DNA of 64,000 nucleotides from Holacanthus passer (Eukaryota; Chordata; Actinopteri; Pomacanthidae): positions 3,127,501 through 3,191,500 of the forward strand of contig JAFREQ010000024.1 in NCBI GenBank assembly GCA_025331565.1. Direction: 5' to 3'. How positions within the stretch are numbered: the stretch's first letter is position 1; every line of letters starts with the position of its first letter. Positions 34,579 to 49,600 of this stretch are shown here, piece by piece. Made by a program: the position numbers and the translations under genes. The notes beneath the pieces are model-generated. The model was not told the DNA's origin and made no database searches. It worked only from the letters and a program-made list of their open reading frames with translations.

Positions 34579-37500
34579 GTGAGTTCAGTCACCTGTCAGT
34601 CACTGTGACGTGTGAAAGTGGGAGCCAGGTGAGCTGGACCAAGTCAAGGTACAGTAACAAAAGTAAAGTCACATAAGAAACATGCAGGTGAAGAACTCCA
34701 GTTTCAACAGCTGCAAACATGAGTTGATTTATTGATAAGTCAGCAGCTGTTATTATCACACACAATGAAAACAATCAGTTCATCCATTTTGTCAATTTTC
34801 AAGCAAAAATGAAAAAAATAAAGGTCATTGATTGATGCTTTTGTTTGTCACATTCAACAGCAAACTTAATATCTTTGGGTTTTTAAACAAGCAATTTGAA
34901 TACAAATCTGTATTTTCTGACAGAACGATGAATTGATTAACTCAGAGAATAATCTTTAGGTTAATTGATGATAAAAAAATAGTTTGTTGCAGCTCTAGTA
35001 TCAACACTAAGTAATTCTGAACAGTTTTCAGTGTCATGACGTGGTCTGAAAATGAAAATCCACCAAAATGCAAAATCATGACATCATGGATGAGTTTTTC
35101 ATAGACAGGGTGAAAAAACTTTTCCCTCCAATCGAGCTTCCACCTACAATTATTTACATTATCGATTAATCTGCAGAGTATTTCCTCGATAGTTTGACTG
35201 ATCCCAGTGGCCCTTCAGACGGAGCGGTCGAAGAATATTCCCAGAATGCTTTGTGAACAGAGGCAGTGTAACATGAGACATGTTGTGAGCAAAGAACTTC
35301 AACTTTACAAATAATCATGCAAACATTTTACAAACCATTGGAAAAATAGTTTAATGCAGATGCAAAGACATATGTACTTGGATTGGTACGACGAGCAGTA
35401 CTGGGAAATTGCTTTTCACAAAGTCAACAGAACTTGACGGTAATGTTTGATTTATTTCCACATCCTCTGAAGCCTGAAAAGTGATCCAGCAACAAATTGT
35501 CTGCACATCCCTGCTCCTCTGATATCAGCGAGAAATTTCTACGACGTTGAAACAGCTGATGTGTAAACACACTTTCTGACTTTAGCCAATAGGTTAATTC
35601 CCCTGTTCTGTCTTGCAAATTGGGTCAAATTTGTGACTATGATAATGGTAATAATGATAATGGCAGCAAGCAACAGGCTTCAATATAAAATAATATTACT
35701 GGTACTATAATGTTATAATCATGTTGTAACATTCCTTGTGGAAACCTCTGTCCGGTCTGTGTCCCATCTCCTACTCCGACCACTTGTAGCTCCGTCCTGA
35801 CGGGTCGCTGTCCTGCAGATAGGAGTCCAAAACGAGTTAAGGCCACGCAGGGGTCAAAATGTCATTATGCAATCAAGCCAAACAAAGAGTTTGTTTTTCC
35901 AGAGGCTCTGTAAAGTTTTTTGTAGATACAAGATTATTATCTGAGAATAGTCACATTTTTTTAAATCTTAATCTGCAGAGTTGCAAGGTTAAGCTTAATT
36001 TCTTGAGTCTTATTGAAATTAGGTTCATTTCACACACTAATTAAAACAATCATTATATAATGAGTTAAAAAGCATCTCCCTCGGTTCAGAATTGGAAACT
36101 TTCAGAGCTGCAGCTGGAACCTGTCCCGTCATCTGGGGTCAGTTTGACAACTTCTCCAGACTTCAGACAGAATGGGCTTCATAATTTTCCACTGCTACCT
36201 AATGCACAGTTTAAAATAAAAGTTTGGGGTTTCTTCTCCTTCTTACTGTCAGTTTACAGTGTCTCACTTGCCGTTTATTATGGCGAACGTCTGGCGCAGG
36301 TTTAACGGCACATGTTCGTTACGAGGCTTTATGGGGCACATCAGGGGAGGAGAACAATTAGCCTCACAGCAGGAGTCCTTATAATCCACTACCAACCGTG
36401 ATTAAACAAATTTGTTATTGCTGCAGGGCTCGATGGCGATAAAAGTTTGCCTGGGCGTGTGTGTGTGAGCAGCTTGTGACTCAGCACTGTTTACAGTTTG
36501 CGATGTGTCATTAATTATTCTGCACAACTGTTGTTCTCTGATCCCAACAGGCCAAATTAATTAGAAAAACAAAACACAATCTTCTAATTTTGGACTCGTT
36601 TGGAATTATGGGTTTGCGGGTAGTTTCCAGGTCTCTCAGCTATTCAGTGATTTGCAAACACAATATTTTTCTCAGACAGCGGTGATAAAAGTGTATTGTC
36701 AGCCTGCGTGTTTTTAGCCAACATCAGTCATCCGTGACCTTATAAAAGGCTGTTTGGGAAAATGCAGACATCTGGTCCACAAATGTCATGTTCCATGTAA
36801 TGTCGAATTCAGAATGAAATAAAATAAAATTATTAGATGCCACAACAAACGGTCCTCACGGGATGTAAGTATGCAGCAGAAGAAAATAGACTTTCTCTAG
36901 TGTGTTTTTTTTTTCTAAAAAGATAAAAACACAGGAAGGGAGATTTTTAGTGCATAAAGGGACTAAAAGAGAATAAAGAAGATGGAGGAGGAATTACGTC
37001 AAAAAATGGAGACTGTGATGAAAAGGCCAAAAAAAACCCAAACAATAACAAACCAAGCTTTTTTCCCTTCGTCTTTTTTGTTGCGCAGCTTGAGAATCAT
37101 CTCGCCCTGCTGAATAATTTTGTCCCGAGCTGTCAAGAACGCTGGGCTGCAGAGGTAAAACTATCTGCTCGACAGGAGAGGATGAAGGGGGGGAAGGTTT
37201 TAGGCCGGCGTCCAGAATGATAATCTCGCTCTCGGCGGGGTTGGAGGAGGTCTGCCTGCGCTGCGAGCCCATTTGTTAGCTTCAGCTCTGCAGTCTGCTG
37301 CCAGATGTTGGGAGCGTTGCGTGTGATCGCAGGTCCCTGGTGGCGCTCTCGCCTCTGCTTGTGCACACGCATTCGCACACACACACACACACACACACAC
37401 ACCTGCACGCTGCAGTGGAAGCGTTCACATGTGGATATGCACGCACACACTTCCATCCACACATGAATACACACACATTTCTTCCCTCCCCACCTGCAGA

Positions 37501-38685
37501 TGTGCTCCTCTGCGGCCTCGTCACGCCCTTCATTCCTCGCTCTTGGCGGGCACATGTGTCCCACTTACGGCTGCAGTGGCTCGGTCAGTGAGCGCCTTCG
37601 AGCTGAAGCTCACCAGCAGGTCTGACACGCCGCTGAAGTCGCAGTCGTGACCTGTTTGCTAACTACGTCCCTCGCTAATTGGTTCCATGTTTGACAGACC
37701 CATTAAGAGGTTATTACATGTTTCCAACAGAGGCCTGTCACTGACTGTTTGGCTGGCGTTCACCATTTGTTTAGTCATAGCTGGTTAATAAATGCAATCC
37801 GTTCGCTGCAACTTGTGGAAAGTAGAATTTCATCCTAATTATTGTTGCAGCGTTAATAAATGAAAATCATGTGGCATCTCATTCAAAACATAGCTACTAA
37901 TCAAAATGAAAAACACGTGATGCATGTTTGTCTTGATGGATCACACATTTATCAGCCGTGTTGCAGCAGCATGTGTTTGAAAAACTGCAGCAAGTTAGTT
38001 TTAATAAAGAGGAACTTCTCAATTTAACTTTAGTCACTTCATTTAAGTCACTTATTAAACAAAGTGAAGAAAATAAACACTTGTAAAATCAATTTTCTGC
38101 ACATTAGTTTAAAATGTATGAATGTGTTTCAAACAGGAATTTACAATGTGGAAAATACTTTTAAATTTTAAAAGAGTTCATTATTGTTCAAAGGTCAGCG
38201 AACAGGTTTGCTTCACCTGCCAGCTACGTGTCTTTATGGTGACTTGGGCCGACAGGTTAACAAGCTTATCGTTACCTGGATGACTTTTTATGGCTGTGTT
38301 TTATCAGTGAACATCAAGACAATTGACATCAATTAAATTTCATGCGATGTCTGTTATTGTTTGAATTTGCTTGGCTTCCACCTGAAAACACTAAAGAGGA
38401 AAATGCGTTTTGTCGGTGCTGACGTTTAACTCGACCAGCGAGATCATCTCTGCCTCCGGTGCAGCTCGGCTCGGACAAATGTTTGTGATCTCCAATCTGC
38501 CAATACGTTGTGGCTTTAGACCCGTTGCTCCGGCCTCGCACAGTCAAACAAACACCGCGGATCACAAGACATGAAAGTCCTGCAAGCTTTCAGCTCGTCG
38601 GCCAAGACAAATACTCGAGCTCAACACAACTGCTAAAAGCAACAGTGGACTTGAAACTGTCTTGTTTTCACAGTTTGTAACAGTC

Positions 38686-38744
<59 letters not shown>

Positions 38745-40545
38745 GCCACTCCTTTCTTTATAGGCCTGATGATCCTGGAGCTGGTGGTGGGCGCGTTGAA
38801 GACGGGCGGCTCGGTGGTCACTGTCAGTGATGGACTCACCTCCCTGTCTGCTGGGATGGTCTCCAGACTCCCGATGTGAGTGTTTACACAGCTCATATTG
38901 TTCAACCCCGACTCCCAAAAAGTTAGAAGGCTGTGTAAAAGCTGTTGCATGATAACAGTAATTCACTTTACTTTTATCTTTTTCATCAGACATTTTTTAT
39001 CATTATCATAACAGCATTTCCTGTTTTAAATGAAAAATATGGCCCCTGTGTGATTTGTGTAGACTGGAAGAGTTTCCTTTGGTTCCTGTGATTTTAAAGG
39101 ATCGTTATTTCATGGGGACAAATCAAAATCTTTACCCTCTTTCCTCCTCAAACAATAATCAATCATTTCCACTGAGGATTCACTGTTGTCATGTCAGGAT
39201 GATTTTCTTACTGAAGTCTCTCTGATTATCGTCCTCTTACTGTTTGACCATAGTCCAGATCAGAGATTATTGGTGGTGCTGGTGTAGCGAGTGATTTCAG
39301 ACTGTTAGGGTTTTGTCTGTCAGGCTCCACACAGACTGCCCTGCCTTACTGCTGCTTGTTATTGGTGCTGTCAAAGGAATACCTGCAGACAATACTCAGG
39401 GTTAGGAAAGGCGCTTACAATTTGATTTTCATGCAAAAAACAAAGACAACAAACCCACATTTAATCTCTGCTTTTATTTATTTTTTTATTACATACACAG
39501 TTCAAACCCGAGCCCTTGCTCGAGCAGACACGACACCTAAAGTTGTAGCCATCAGAGACATGAAGTGCACTGTAGCATCGCTGCCGATTTACACCCCTTA
39601 AAATTGCGTGCAGTTGATTTTGGGATTTACAGTTTTGTTTAATGTCTGACTCTTAAGAAAGAGATTTACAAATGAAGCAGGGGCAAGATGAGCAAATGAA
39701 CTCATACATTGTTCTACATATTGTGTTCATATTGACAGACTGTGAGCTGACATGTTTCTCTCCCTCAGGTTGTTCATGAGAGGCTGTGAACTGGCTGCCT
39801 ACCTGTATGTGTGGGAGCGTTACCACCTGGTGGAGCTGCCCTGGGACTCCGCCTGGACCTGGTGGTTCACCTTCCTGGGCGTCGACTTCTGCTACTACTG
39901 GGTCCATCGCTTCGCTCACGGTACGAGCGCAGACACTCACACTGATGAACACAGCCCGCAGAGAAGGTTTGAGATTCGTGGTGATACGTGAAGGTTATGA
40001 GAACTTTTTCCTCTGTATTCTTGTTTTTTTTGGCGACATTCTTTGCTTCGTGGTTTCTGCACTACACATTATATAGTAACGAGTGTGTACATGTTTTGGA
40101 TGTGGTAGCAATACACAGAAGAGCAATTTCTAAAGTCATAGACACGTAAATTATTTGAGTAAGAAACACTTGTTGGTTTTAAAAGGAGTGAAGATTTTTT
40201 ACTACTGCAGTAATAGTACTACTCTTACTGATACTGCTTATCGATGCAGTACTTTAACAGAACTTACTGGTTCTTTTTGTTATTTTTTTAAAGAGAAAAA
40301 ACAAAACAAATGATGAACAGAATTAATAGTAATTAAATATTTATTATATACTGTACTGTACTGTGTTATATGTGAATATATAATATAGATATAATAATAA
40401 ACAATAATATATTATTTCATATCAGAATTAAAATAGCTTTTTTTCCATATGCACTGTTTCTAACAAGCAACAAACATCGTCAGCATCGACTCTGAAGTGT
40501 AACCAGACTTTTATGTTTAGTTCTCTCTGACAGTGTCACTAATAG

Positions 40546-40611
<66 letters not shown>

Positions 40612-43600
40612 TGGCTCCACCCCTCACAAATATGGCAGGAGCTTATTGATACTACGGTTTTTAATCATTTCACCCTGAGGCCTGTTTAACACCAGATGTT
40701 GGTACCGTCACTGCTGCTCAGCTTGGATTCATGGTGTTAATGCAGGATAACAGTGTTAGATCACTATGTTTCATACAATTATACTTTCTTCAAAATAAAA
40801 ACAAGCTGCTTCCATCTTATTTTCAAAGATGCTTCTTCCATTTTTACACATTCACATACACATACATTCAGATCCATCAGTAATGTTGTGGTCTCAGAGT
40901 TAAGTAAGCTGAATGTTAGATTACTTTGCCAATATAACTCAACGAGCAACCAAACCAACACTCTTTCCCGTCCTCTTTCAAGTGTCCCTGAGATAATACG
41001 AAGAAAAAAAACTACAAAGCGAAGTCGATGATAAATGGTTGTAAAATGTTGATTTAGTTGCCATCCCTGCAGGGAGGAGTCGTGAAGATAGCACACACAT
41101 CATGCTTTCCTGGACGTTGTGGAGGAAGCAATTATTTTTGAGTTACATCCAGCTGGTTTAGTGCTGTGCAGATGTGAGAGGTCGTGGTCTCCAGAGGGCT
41201 GTGGTCTTAACCCGGCGCTCTCATAGCAACAAGCTGTGTACAGTCGTCCTGCAGCATCACTATAAAAAACAGAAATAAAAAATATATCCCGGATGCAGTA
41301 TTTCTGCAGTAGTGGCTCGACATCTTTCCGTGCGCGTTGGCTCGGTGATGCACGTGCCAGATGCTCGGCCGCCACACAGCACACCGGAAGAGAGGTATTT
41401 ATTTGTGGCCTGCACCAATGTTTATTTGTGTCAGTGGCACATGGAGCTGCCCGCCGTCTACTCCGCATAGTTTTGGATGAAAAGTCCGCCGCCGCTGTGT
41501 TGGTGTTAGAATCTGGCTCAACAGAAGCTGTGTTTTTAAACCGTCTGCCGCGGCTCGCCAGGAACTGCCCGACATGATTTTGAGGCGACTGAGGCTCAGG
41601 ATGATTGGTGGAGGTCATTTTGACTCTGTTACACATCTCTGCTTTCAACGTGCGCTGGAGGCTTTATTAGCTCCCAGCTCTGTGACACAGGTCATACTGG
41701 ATATTAGTGTTGTCATGATGGTGATATGTGTGTTGGCACTTTCTTGAGAGCACAGTGACTCCACAGGTGCAGTTATGTAGTTAGGTCATCATACTACTTA
41801 AGATCGACTAATCAATTTATTGTTGCAGAGCTGCATCATTTAGTCAAGTCCCGTCATTCTTTATTGTACAAAGTCACATTTGCCACAGTTCCTCAGTGAA
41901 GTGTGTGACATCGACTGAAGTAATTTCAAATATCACAGTATCACACACATGTTTATTAGATGGAAAATAAGAAAGATAGAAGAATCAGAAACACTCTGAA
42001 GCCATAAATAAATAAGTAAATAAGTAAGCAACTTATTTACAGTCTTTTTCTGTAACTTTAAAGAAATTGTGTAAATTTGACTAAGAGATAAACAAGCAAG
42101 GTGTCCATCAGATTTCTAAGGCATTTTTCAAAAGTTTATTGTCTAGTTTATAATGAAGCATTTACCTGTGTTTATGTACAAGACAAAGAGCAAGGACAGT
42201 GAAGGCATCACTGTGACAGAGGTGCTTTGGCATGAAAGATCAATGTTTACACCAGCAGGTGTTTGTCCTTAAACCCAGATTCATTCAGTCCAAAGTAAAC
42301 GGAACAGGAACTAGTACAGTAGACACAAACACCTGAGTATCCTGTTTTCTTGTGTGCATTTAAAAGTCTTTTAAATTCCATTTCTTTTAAATCTGGGTGA
42401 ATCAAATAGCTTCCTGAAAATGTGCACTTATAAAAAATGCATTGTTTGTCTGTGAAAGACAGACGTGTTCTGTAATACTGGACCTGGAACCACGGCAGAC
42501 TCTGACCTGGCAGGATGACAGCTGATTGAAATTTAAGCAGTATAGAATAACAACTTGGAATAAACAGGTAGTGTCGAAGAAGCTGCCTGCCTTCACAAAC
42601 TCGTGCTAATTTTGTTTTTGGCAAAAGTGGTTTGGAAAACAAGTTTATTAGTTTCCACTATGTCAGTAAGAGTTGGAACATGAGGCGAATTTGGATGAAC
42701 AGGTGAAAAGTTCAAAAACACATTATAAGCAGTTCCTATTGTGTCGTACTGTGAATATTTGTGATTGGTCGGTTCCTTGGTGAATATGTGGAAAAGTGTG
42801 TGCAGGTTATTTTAACTTAAACAAACTCCACACGCGTGTTTTCATTCTCCAGCAAACCAGGTTAACATCCACACATTGATGTTTTGAGGGTCGACGATCC
42901 ACGTGTGTGACCTTATTTTCAGAAGTACAGTGGTAATTTGCGTGCTGAGTAATGTTCAGTGAAACGTGAAAGAGGTTTTAATGATGTGTGTTTTCCCGTC
43001 GTTGCCCTCATTGTCTGACGATGCAGGGGAATGACGTCGTCAGTATCGCGTATCCGCTCGGTTCATTTGGTCGGAATTCTTTTATTTTTGACTTGCAGAA
43101 TCATTTTTATGTCTCGAAAAAAAAAAAAAAAAAAAAACCTTTCCACTTACTTTCATTTCCTCCTCTTCCAGCCTGTGGTGTTGTTAGTATGGAACATTGT
43201 GGGGTCGCAGATAATTGTCTGGTGCGGCGTGCCCGCAGCGCTCGCTCAGGATATAAGCTTTTCCCCTTGTTACCAAAGTCCTCCCCGACCGCAGGACGGG
43301 CTCGGCACGGTGCTCGCTCCGGTCAGCCCAGGTCATCTTGGTCAACCAGATTTTGATCTTTCCAGAGTGGGTTCGACCAAAATGTTCCAATGTGTGGGAT
43401 GGATGCTGCCCGTAATGAAGCCCTGAGGAGTGAGACAGATGTACAGTAGGATGCGGGTTGAAAGTATTTTTCAGCATTTTAACGAGTGTCAAATTGTCGT
43501 GTAACGCCGCTTTAGGAGGCTCTGTCTTATTTTATTGCTCTCATATCTTGGAACAGTTTTACAATCGTGCCTCAAAACAGCAGGAAGACTGCAACTCCAA

Positions 43601-46600
43601 TCCTATTGTGTCAAGATATATGAGCTATAAATCTCAATATTGCTCAAAAAGGGAAATATTGCCATAGGAATCTGCAGAAAGAGGCAGAAGCGACATCCTC
43701 CGCTGTGAAATCTGAGCCCTTATTATCCTCAGTGTAAAATATCATTTTCAGTTTGACCGGTTTTATGGCTGTTTTCTCATAGTTTCCCTCTCATGACTTC
43801 CACATGAAAGGACAGCTCGGAGAAAATTAAGTGGAAAGTACTTTGAAAGGCCGTCAGTCGTCTGCGCCGATGCCATCTTTACTTTGGACACGTTACCGCT
43901 TGGCTTCACTCGCACCAGATGCTGTGGAGATAGTAACAGATTGAAAGGAAAGTGAGCTGCTTCTATCCGAAAGTCGGAAATACGACCTTGTTTCCAAAAA
44001 AGTCAGACGCTGTGTTTGTATATTTAATGTTTGATCATCAACTTCATTGATTTTTGTAAATATCTGCTGATTCTGAATTTGATGGCAGCAACATGTTTCA
44101 AACAAGGAGCAACAAAAGACTGTGAAAGTTGTGGACTGATCCAAAAACACCTGTTTGGATCCTTCCACAGGTAAACAGGTTCATTGGTAACAGGTGATAG
44201 GATCATGATTGGGTCTGAAAGGTTCATCCTGGAAGGGAATCAGGGTTTTAGTAGCAACAACCTGAGACTAATTTGTGCTCTTTGCTGGATTTGGTTTAAA
44301 TGTTTAATTTCAATATTCGCTTAAACTGAAACGTTGGTGCACATCCCAGAATATATACTGTAGATTTAGTGTCCTGCTCAATTCATCTGTTCTTACTGCA
44401 TGTTGTAAAGGTTTTATCTTAGCACATCTTGGCTTTTGAAGAAACCAAGACGCATTAAGATAAAACAAGTTTTGAATTGCTGACAGGTTTCTAGAAATCG
44501 TGCTTCCTCTAACCCCTGAAACAATTCGGCCCTTGCTACACATTTAACCACTAGTTTATGCATTAAAAGCCACTGAATCCACTTTCTAGAAACACATTGG
44601 TTCAATAACGTGACGACTGACAGGAATGAAAAACAAACTGCAGGTTGCCCGTCCTTCTGTCTGCCGCTCTCCCCTCTGGTCCTCTTCCACCGTCAGACTA
44701 TATATGTTCAAACCTTTTCTATTCTGGAACCCGACGCTTTGGGTGAGCGGGAGGCCGACTTGGTTCGGATGCGGCTGTGTTGTTGACAGGCCTGTTGATT
44801 CTGTTTATTCTAACCTCATATCGCAAGCGCCACTAATAGCAGCTCTGCTCTTGGGCAGCATCTATATCCAGGCATGCCAGCCGGGCTGAAGCCATTAATC
44901 AGCCAGTCAGCTGTCCGGACTCTGATTATATGTGAGGTAATGGAGTTACGCTGCCGTCGTCTCACCGCGCTGGCCGCCGCTCCGTGTTACACTTATAGCT
45001 CAGAGAATCACTTCAAGGTCCTGTGAAATAGTTTCATTACTTCTTAATGTGATGTATTTCCTGTTGAAACGGGATAGTGAGCGATGTGTAAACCAATCAG
45101 CTGTTAGTTACCGAGCGAAAGGCAGTTTGATCCGACTGGACGGGGAGAAATCTGAGACTGTTGAAAACAGATTGCGATCGAGGACGTATGAGACCCATGG
45201 TGCGGAGTGTGACACGTAGTTAACTTCTGAGGTTGCTGTTGTCACGCAGCCTGCGAGTGCTTTTAATCATGTATCATTTATCATCTCTTTATATTGTGTG
45301 CATTTGTCAGGTGCTGCAAGAAACCGGCCTGAAGTTACTTCCTCCTCTAAACCTGCTTCTTAAAATCATCTCCTCTTGTGCAAAAGCCTGATTGTTTCCT
45401 GATTGTTTCCTGTGGTTCTGACTGAATTGAGTAAAATTTTGGTTTCACCTGCCGGAGAGTCTGATCCAGTTTTGTCCTCTGTGACAGAAGACTTGTGATC
45501 TATCCTCGTCTCATCCAGCAGGAAATGCTTGATGATGTTGGTGGGAATGTGCGGCCTCTTGTCTCTTCTCCTTTTCTCAAACTCCACAAAAGGATCAGAG
45601 GGAGAAGAAACTCCACTGAAACAGACAGTCATTTGTAATATTTGGCACTGATATGGACGTCCAATATGTAGATGAGTGATTTTTCTTTTTCTCTCATAGC
45701 CAGGGTTCAGTGACAAACTCATAGAACTACATGTATAACCACTTTAGATGCACTGCTGATAGTTTTCTATGGTAAACTAAAGGACAAATGCAGTGTGATA
45801 AAGGAGGGACGCTGATCCTAGAATAAGTTCACGTGTGGGCTGTTATGGGACGTGAACTACTTTTTCTAAATATAATAATATAATCATGATCAAAAACAAG
45901 CTGTTGCTGGGTTTGATTGGTGCCCCAGGAGTTTCAGGGTCCTGGGAAAAGTTAACCTGGAGTTGTGTTTTGGCCGTGTTGAATCCCAGTTCCTGGTGAG
46001 CACTTCATGTCTCTATTCGTCACCACGAGAGTCAGATTCTGTTTTTGTGTGTGTCAGGAATTATAAAAGCACATGAAAACATGTATGGAATGGAAAATAT
46101 GTATGTTTTTAAAAACTGTAAAAACATATAACTCCAGAAATTGGAGCAGAAAAGGTTCAATATCTACAGAAATATTTATAATCACGTTTGCGTGTTCAGC
46201 AGTTTTTCTTGTTGAGACTGTCTGAACCCCGCTGGTCTCTGGAATGAGAAAACTTTTCGGTGTTATTTGCTCCGTTCACACCTCTCTCCATCCTCTGTCC
46301 GTTTGCTGGTGCGTCCACACCTCTCCCTCTCCTTCGGCCCTGCAGACAGCAGCGGTTGTTAAGACAAACAGATGTGCTCAGCACTCCTCCGCTCTCCTCC
46401 GCCGTCCTCCGTCCCCGAGGAGACGCGGCCAATGTGGATGTTATTGTTTAAAGAGGAGCTTCTCCTGGCTGTGTGGCAAGGCGAAGGGGGGCGAAGGGGG
46501 GCGGGGGTGGGGGGTTTAACCTGCCCCCGGGCTTCATAAATCTTCACTGTGACGGCGAGTTCCTGGCCCGGTGCAGGTTGCAGGGCCAGAGAAAGAATCC

Positions 46601-49600
46601 GGGCCCCCGCTTGGTTTGCAGGTCGTGTCGGCGTGGTTCGCTCAGGATGTGGGGGTCTCGTTCGCGGCAGCAGAAGAGACCGAGTGAACGGCCTCATGGG
46701 AGGTAGAGATAACATCAACAATGATCCGTAGGTCACTGTGCTCTCACTCTCTGTCTGCGATGAAAGAGAGAGGGAGAGACTGTGTGATCGAGGCTAGACA
46801 TCACGAAGGGAGAACGTCCGCAGGGCCTGTATGTACAAACCCAGTGCAGAGAAGACGAGTGTGTTATGATCATGGAGAGGAGCTGAGCTCAGCACAGTCC
46901 GGCTGTCTGCCGCCTCCTCAGCTCCGCTCTGCGTGGACGGACTTCCCTCCGTCAACAGTGTTGACAGAGCAGATTTCCACTGCTGACACAAACCTCCACT
47001 CATCGGAGGGATGAAGTGTGAAGATGAAGGATGAATATGAGCAGGTCCTCACGTGTGGACTGCTTTAAGTTCGACACCTGGGTGTTTGTATTTCTCATCA
47101 TTGTGTATAAGTTATATAATAAGCGATGTTAACTGGTGAGATCTGTGGTCGAGTGGCTGTTTTGCCAGTAACATCGAAACCACATAATAAAATGACCAGA
47201 AAAGTAAAGATCACTTTCAAACTGACTATTATAAACAGTTTTAAAAGTCGAGCTACTTTCTGGTTCTGTGCTCAGTTATTAAAGTGGATGTTTCGGGTGT
47301 GAAATATTCTTTTATCTTTTACAGTTTGGTTCGATGCATTCTTTGGTTTCTTTGGTGTTTTTGAACTGAACCTTGTGGCTGCAACAACTAACCAACAGTG
47401 ATTTTTTTTTTTTTCCTCTCGATTTGTCATTTAATGCAACTTTATCCAAGAAATTCTAACACAACTTCTTTGGCAAATTCCTAAATCAAAACAAATCAAA
47501 GAAATAACACAAAACACATTACAAACTGTTTTATGTACTTTAGTTTCATGCGTGTGTTTACTCTGTGATAATCCTGCACCCCCTCATGAAAAGTAGTGAC
47601 AGTATTTCGATGTTGGCAGGTTTGAGCTGCTCCCTACTGGACAGCACTGAAATACAAACCTCCTCTTCACTTTGGTTTGTGTTTGGATTTGATTTTAATG
47701 TGGAGTGGATAATTCATGATAACAACAGTTATTAAATAGAAAAAAATAAATAGCTGCTCTTTCATTTTTCATTGAGTTATATTAAATATTTAAATTCTTC
47801 CATTAAAGATTACATTTTTAATGATTTCTCCTTTGTGACGTAAACGAAAGAGCAAAGAATTGACACACTTTCATGTCTGTTTGTATTTCAGTGAGAATGA
47901 CAGATTGGGAATGTGATCAATTACAGCAGAATATTGATATCATAAACTACGACCTTCACCCTTCGCTTTCTGTGCGTCGTTGTTACACCCAGTTTGTGAG
48001 AGCAGTAAGTGGGCCTGACCAGGGTTAGTGTGTTTAGTTTAGTGTGTGTGACTGAGCTGTGTGGACAGCATGAAGTATGGCAGCAGCGTGAGGGAGTTGG
48101 CCAACGGTCCCGCCGAGTCCGACGCTCGCTGTTTGGGTTGGCGCCCCATCCAAGAGCCCTCCAGTCCAAACACTGGAGGGCTGTTCACAGGTCATTACCG
48201 CTGTGATTGACAGGGCGGCCCACCACTCAGGGGGCTGCGCATGAACACAGCGTTTGTTCGTGCCAGCAATTTGTCGCTGAGGGTGATGATCAGGCGGCTG
48301 ATTGATGGAACTGTAAAGCTTTTCATAAGTTTTTGGTGGTTGAAGAGAGTCGATTATGACTTCCTGTGCCGCTGATTATTTTTCTTCTCGACCGGTCGTA
48401 CTTTCTTTTTATAGCTGCATTATCAAGGTACAGTTTGATAATTATTGGCACTTATTCCGCTGGAGCTGAATTTATGGAGCTCAAAAGGACTTTGGGCCTT
48501 GGGTTTATATGACTCTGGTTATGTAAGCACGGCTCCTGACAGGGCTGAGGTGGACGTAAACAGACCCTGTTAAAGTCGTACTCAGTCACGTAACATGACT
48601 GATTATGACTTATAGGCCCTGATTGTGCCTCATGATATAATTAAACAGTAAAATCTAAAATCGTAGTATGGTGGTGAATACTGGTTCAATCAGACTTATT
48701 GTAGTCACTTAAAGTTTGATATTGCAGGAGACAAACATGACGATATGCAATATTAACATATTATAATAACTCCTCTTATCGCGATGCCCATTGGCCGATG
48801 CAGACACAAAATACTTTTCAAGATGTTCACATTCACTGGACAGTTTTTTTTTCCACTGGTCCCTGTTTTTCATTTTTCTTCACAAATTCGTTGTAATGAT
48901 CAGGACGGCGGCTTTAAGCTTTTAGCTTATCAGCCTGATGTGTTGTTCTTATACATCCATATTACAGGCACAAGCGACTGACTGTTGGAAGGAAAGTGGA
49001 TATCAATCTTTTCGCTGTTGTCCCGATCTCTTCCTAAAGAGGTTTTCATCGCTCCACAGTCATAACTCACACAGCCACTAGAGGTCCTTATTAGAGAACA
49101 GAGAATTCCTTTGCTGTCATTGCATCGAGTACAATGAAAGTGAGAAGGTAAACACAAACATAGTTTTTGTTTTGCCATTTATATTCAGCAGTCTCACATA
49201 ACTGTCCATCACCTGATTAGCGTGCAGTCATCCTTGTTATTCCCGAGAAAGCGTGAGTTGAGGCTCGCCGGAGGCCACATTGAAGTGCCGTCCTCAGCAT
49301 TTCTCTGCTCTTGCTGGGAACGTGGGCTCTGTGGCATTGGTTCTCACCATTAACGGGGCTTCCCTCCTGAATAGGCCCTGCCAAACTATGCAGCGTCCCG
49401 CCGAGTCCGAGAGATGAGGACATGGGCTTGCAGTGAAGCCTAGCGGTTCCTACTTCCTATCAATGACAACGAGCATCAATCTTAGCCGCCCTTAGTCCTG
49501 GACCCTGCCAAGCGCGATTCCAGCGAGAAGAAATAAAGCTAAAGGCTCAGGCTGCTGGAATTAAACAAAGGCTGGATTATCCTCTCAATATGTCTCTTAG

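Noticed and set aside
41100..41648. 182-codon minus-strand open frame in agmo intron 3
   Set aside because: Composition and sequence show no protein family, no matching splice sites and mixed codon use; it follows a GC-richer non-coding island.
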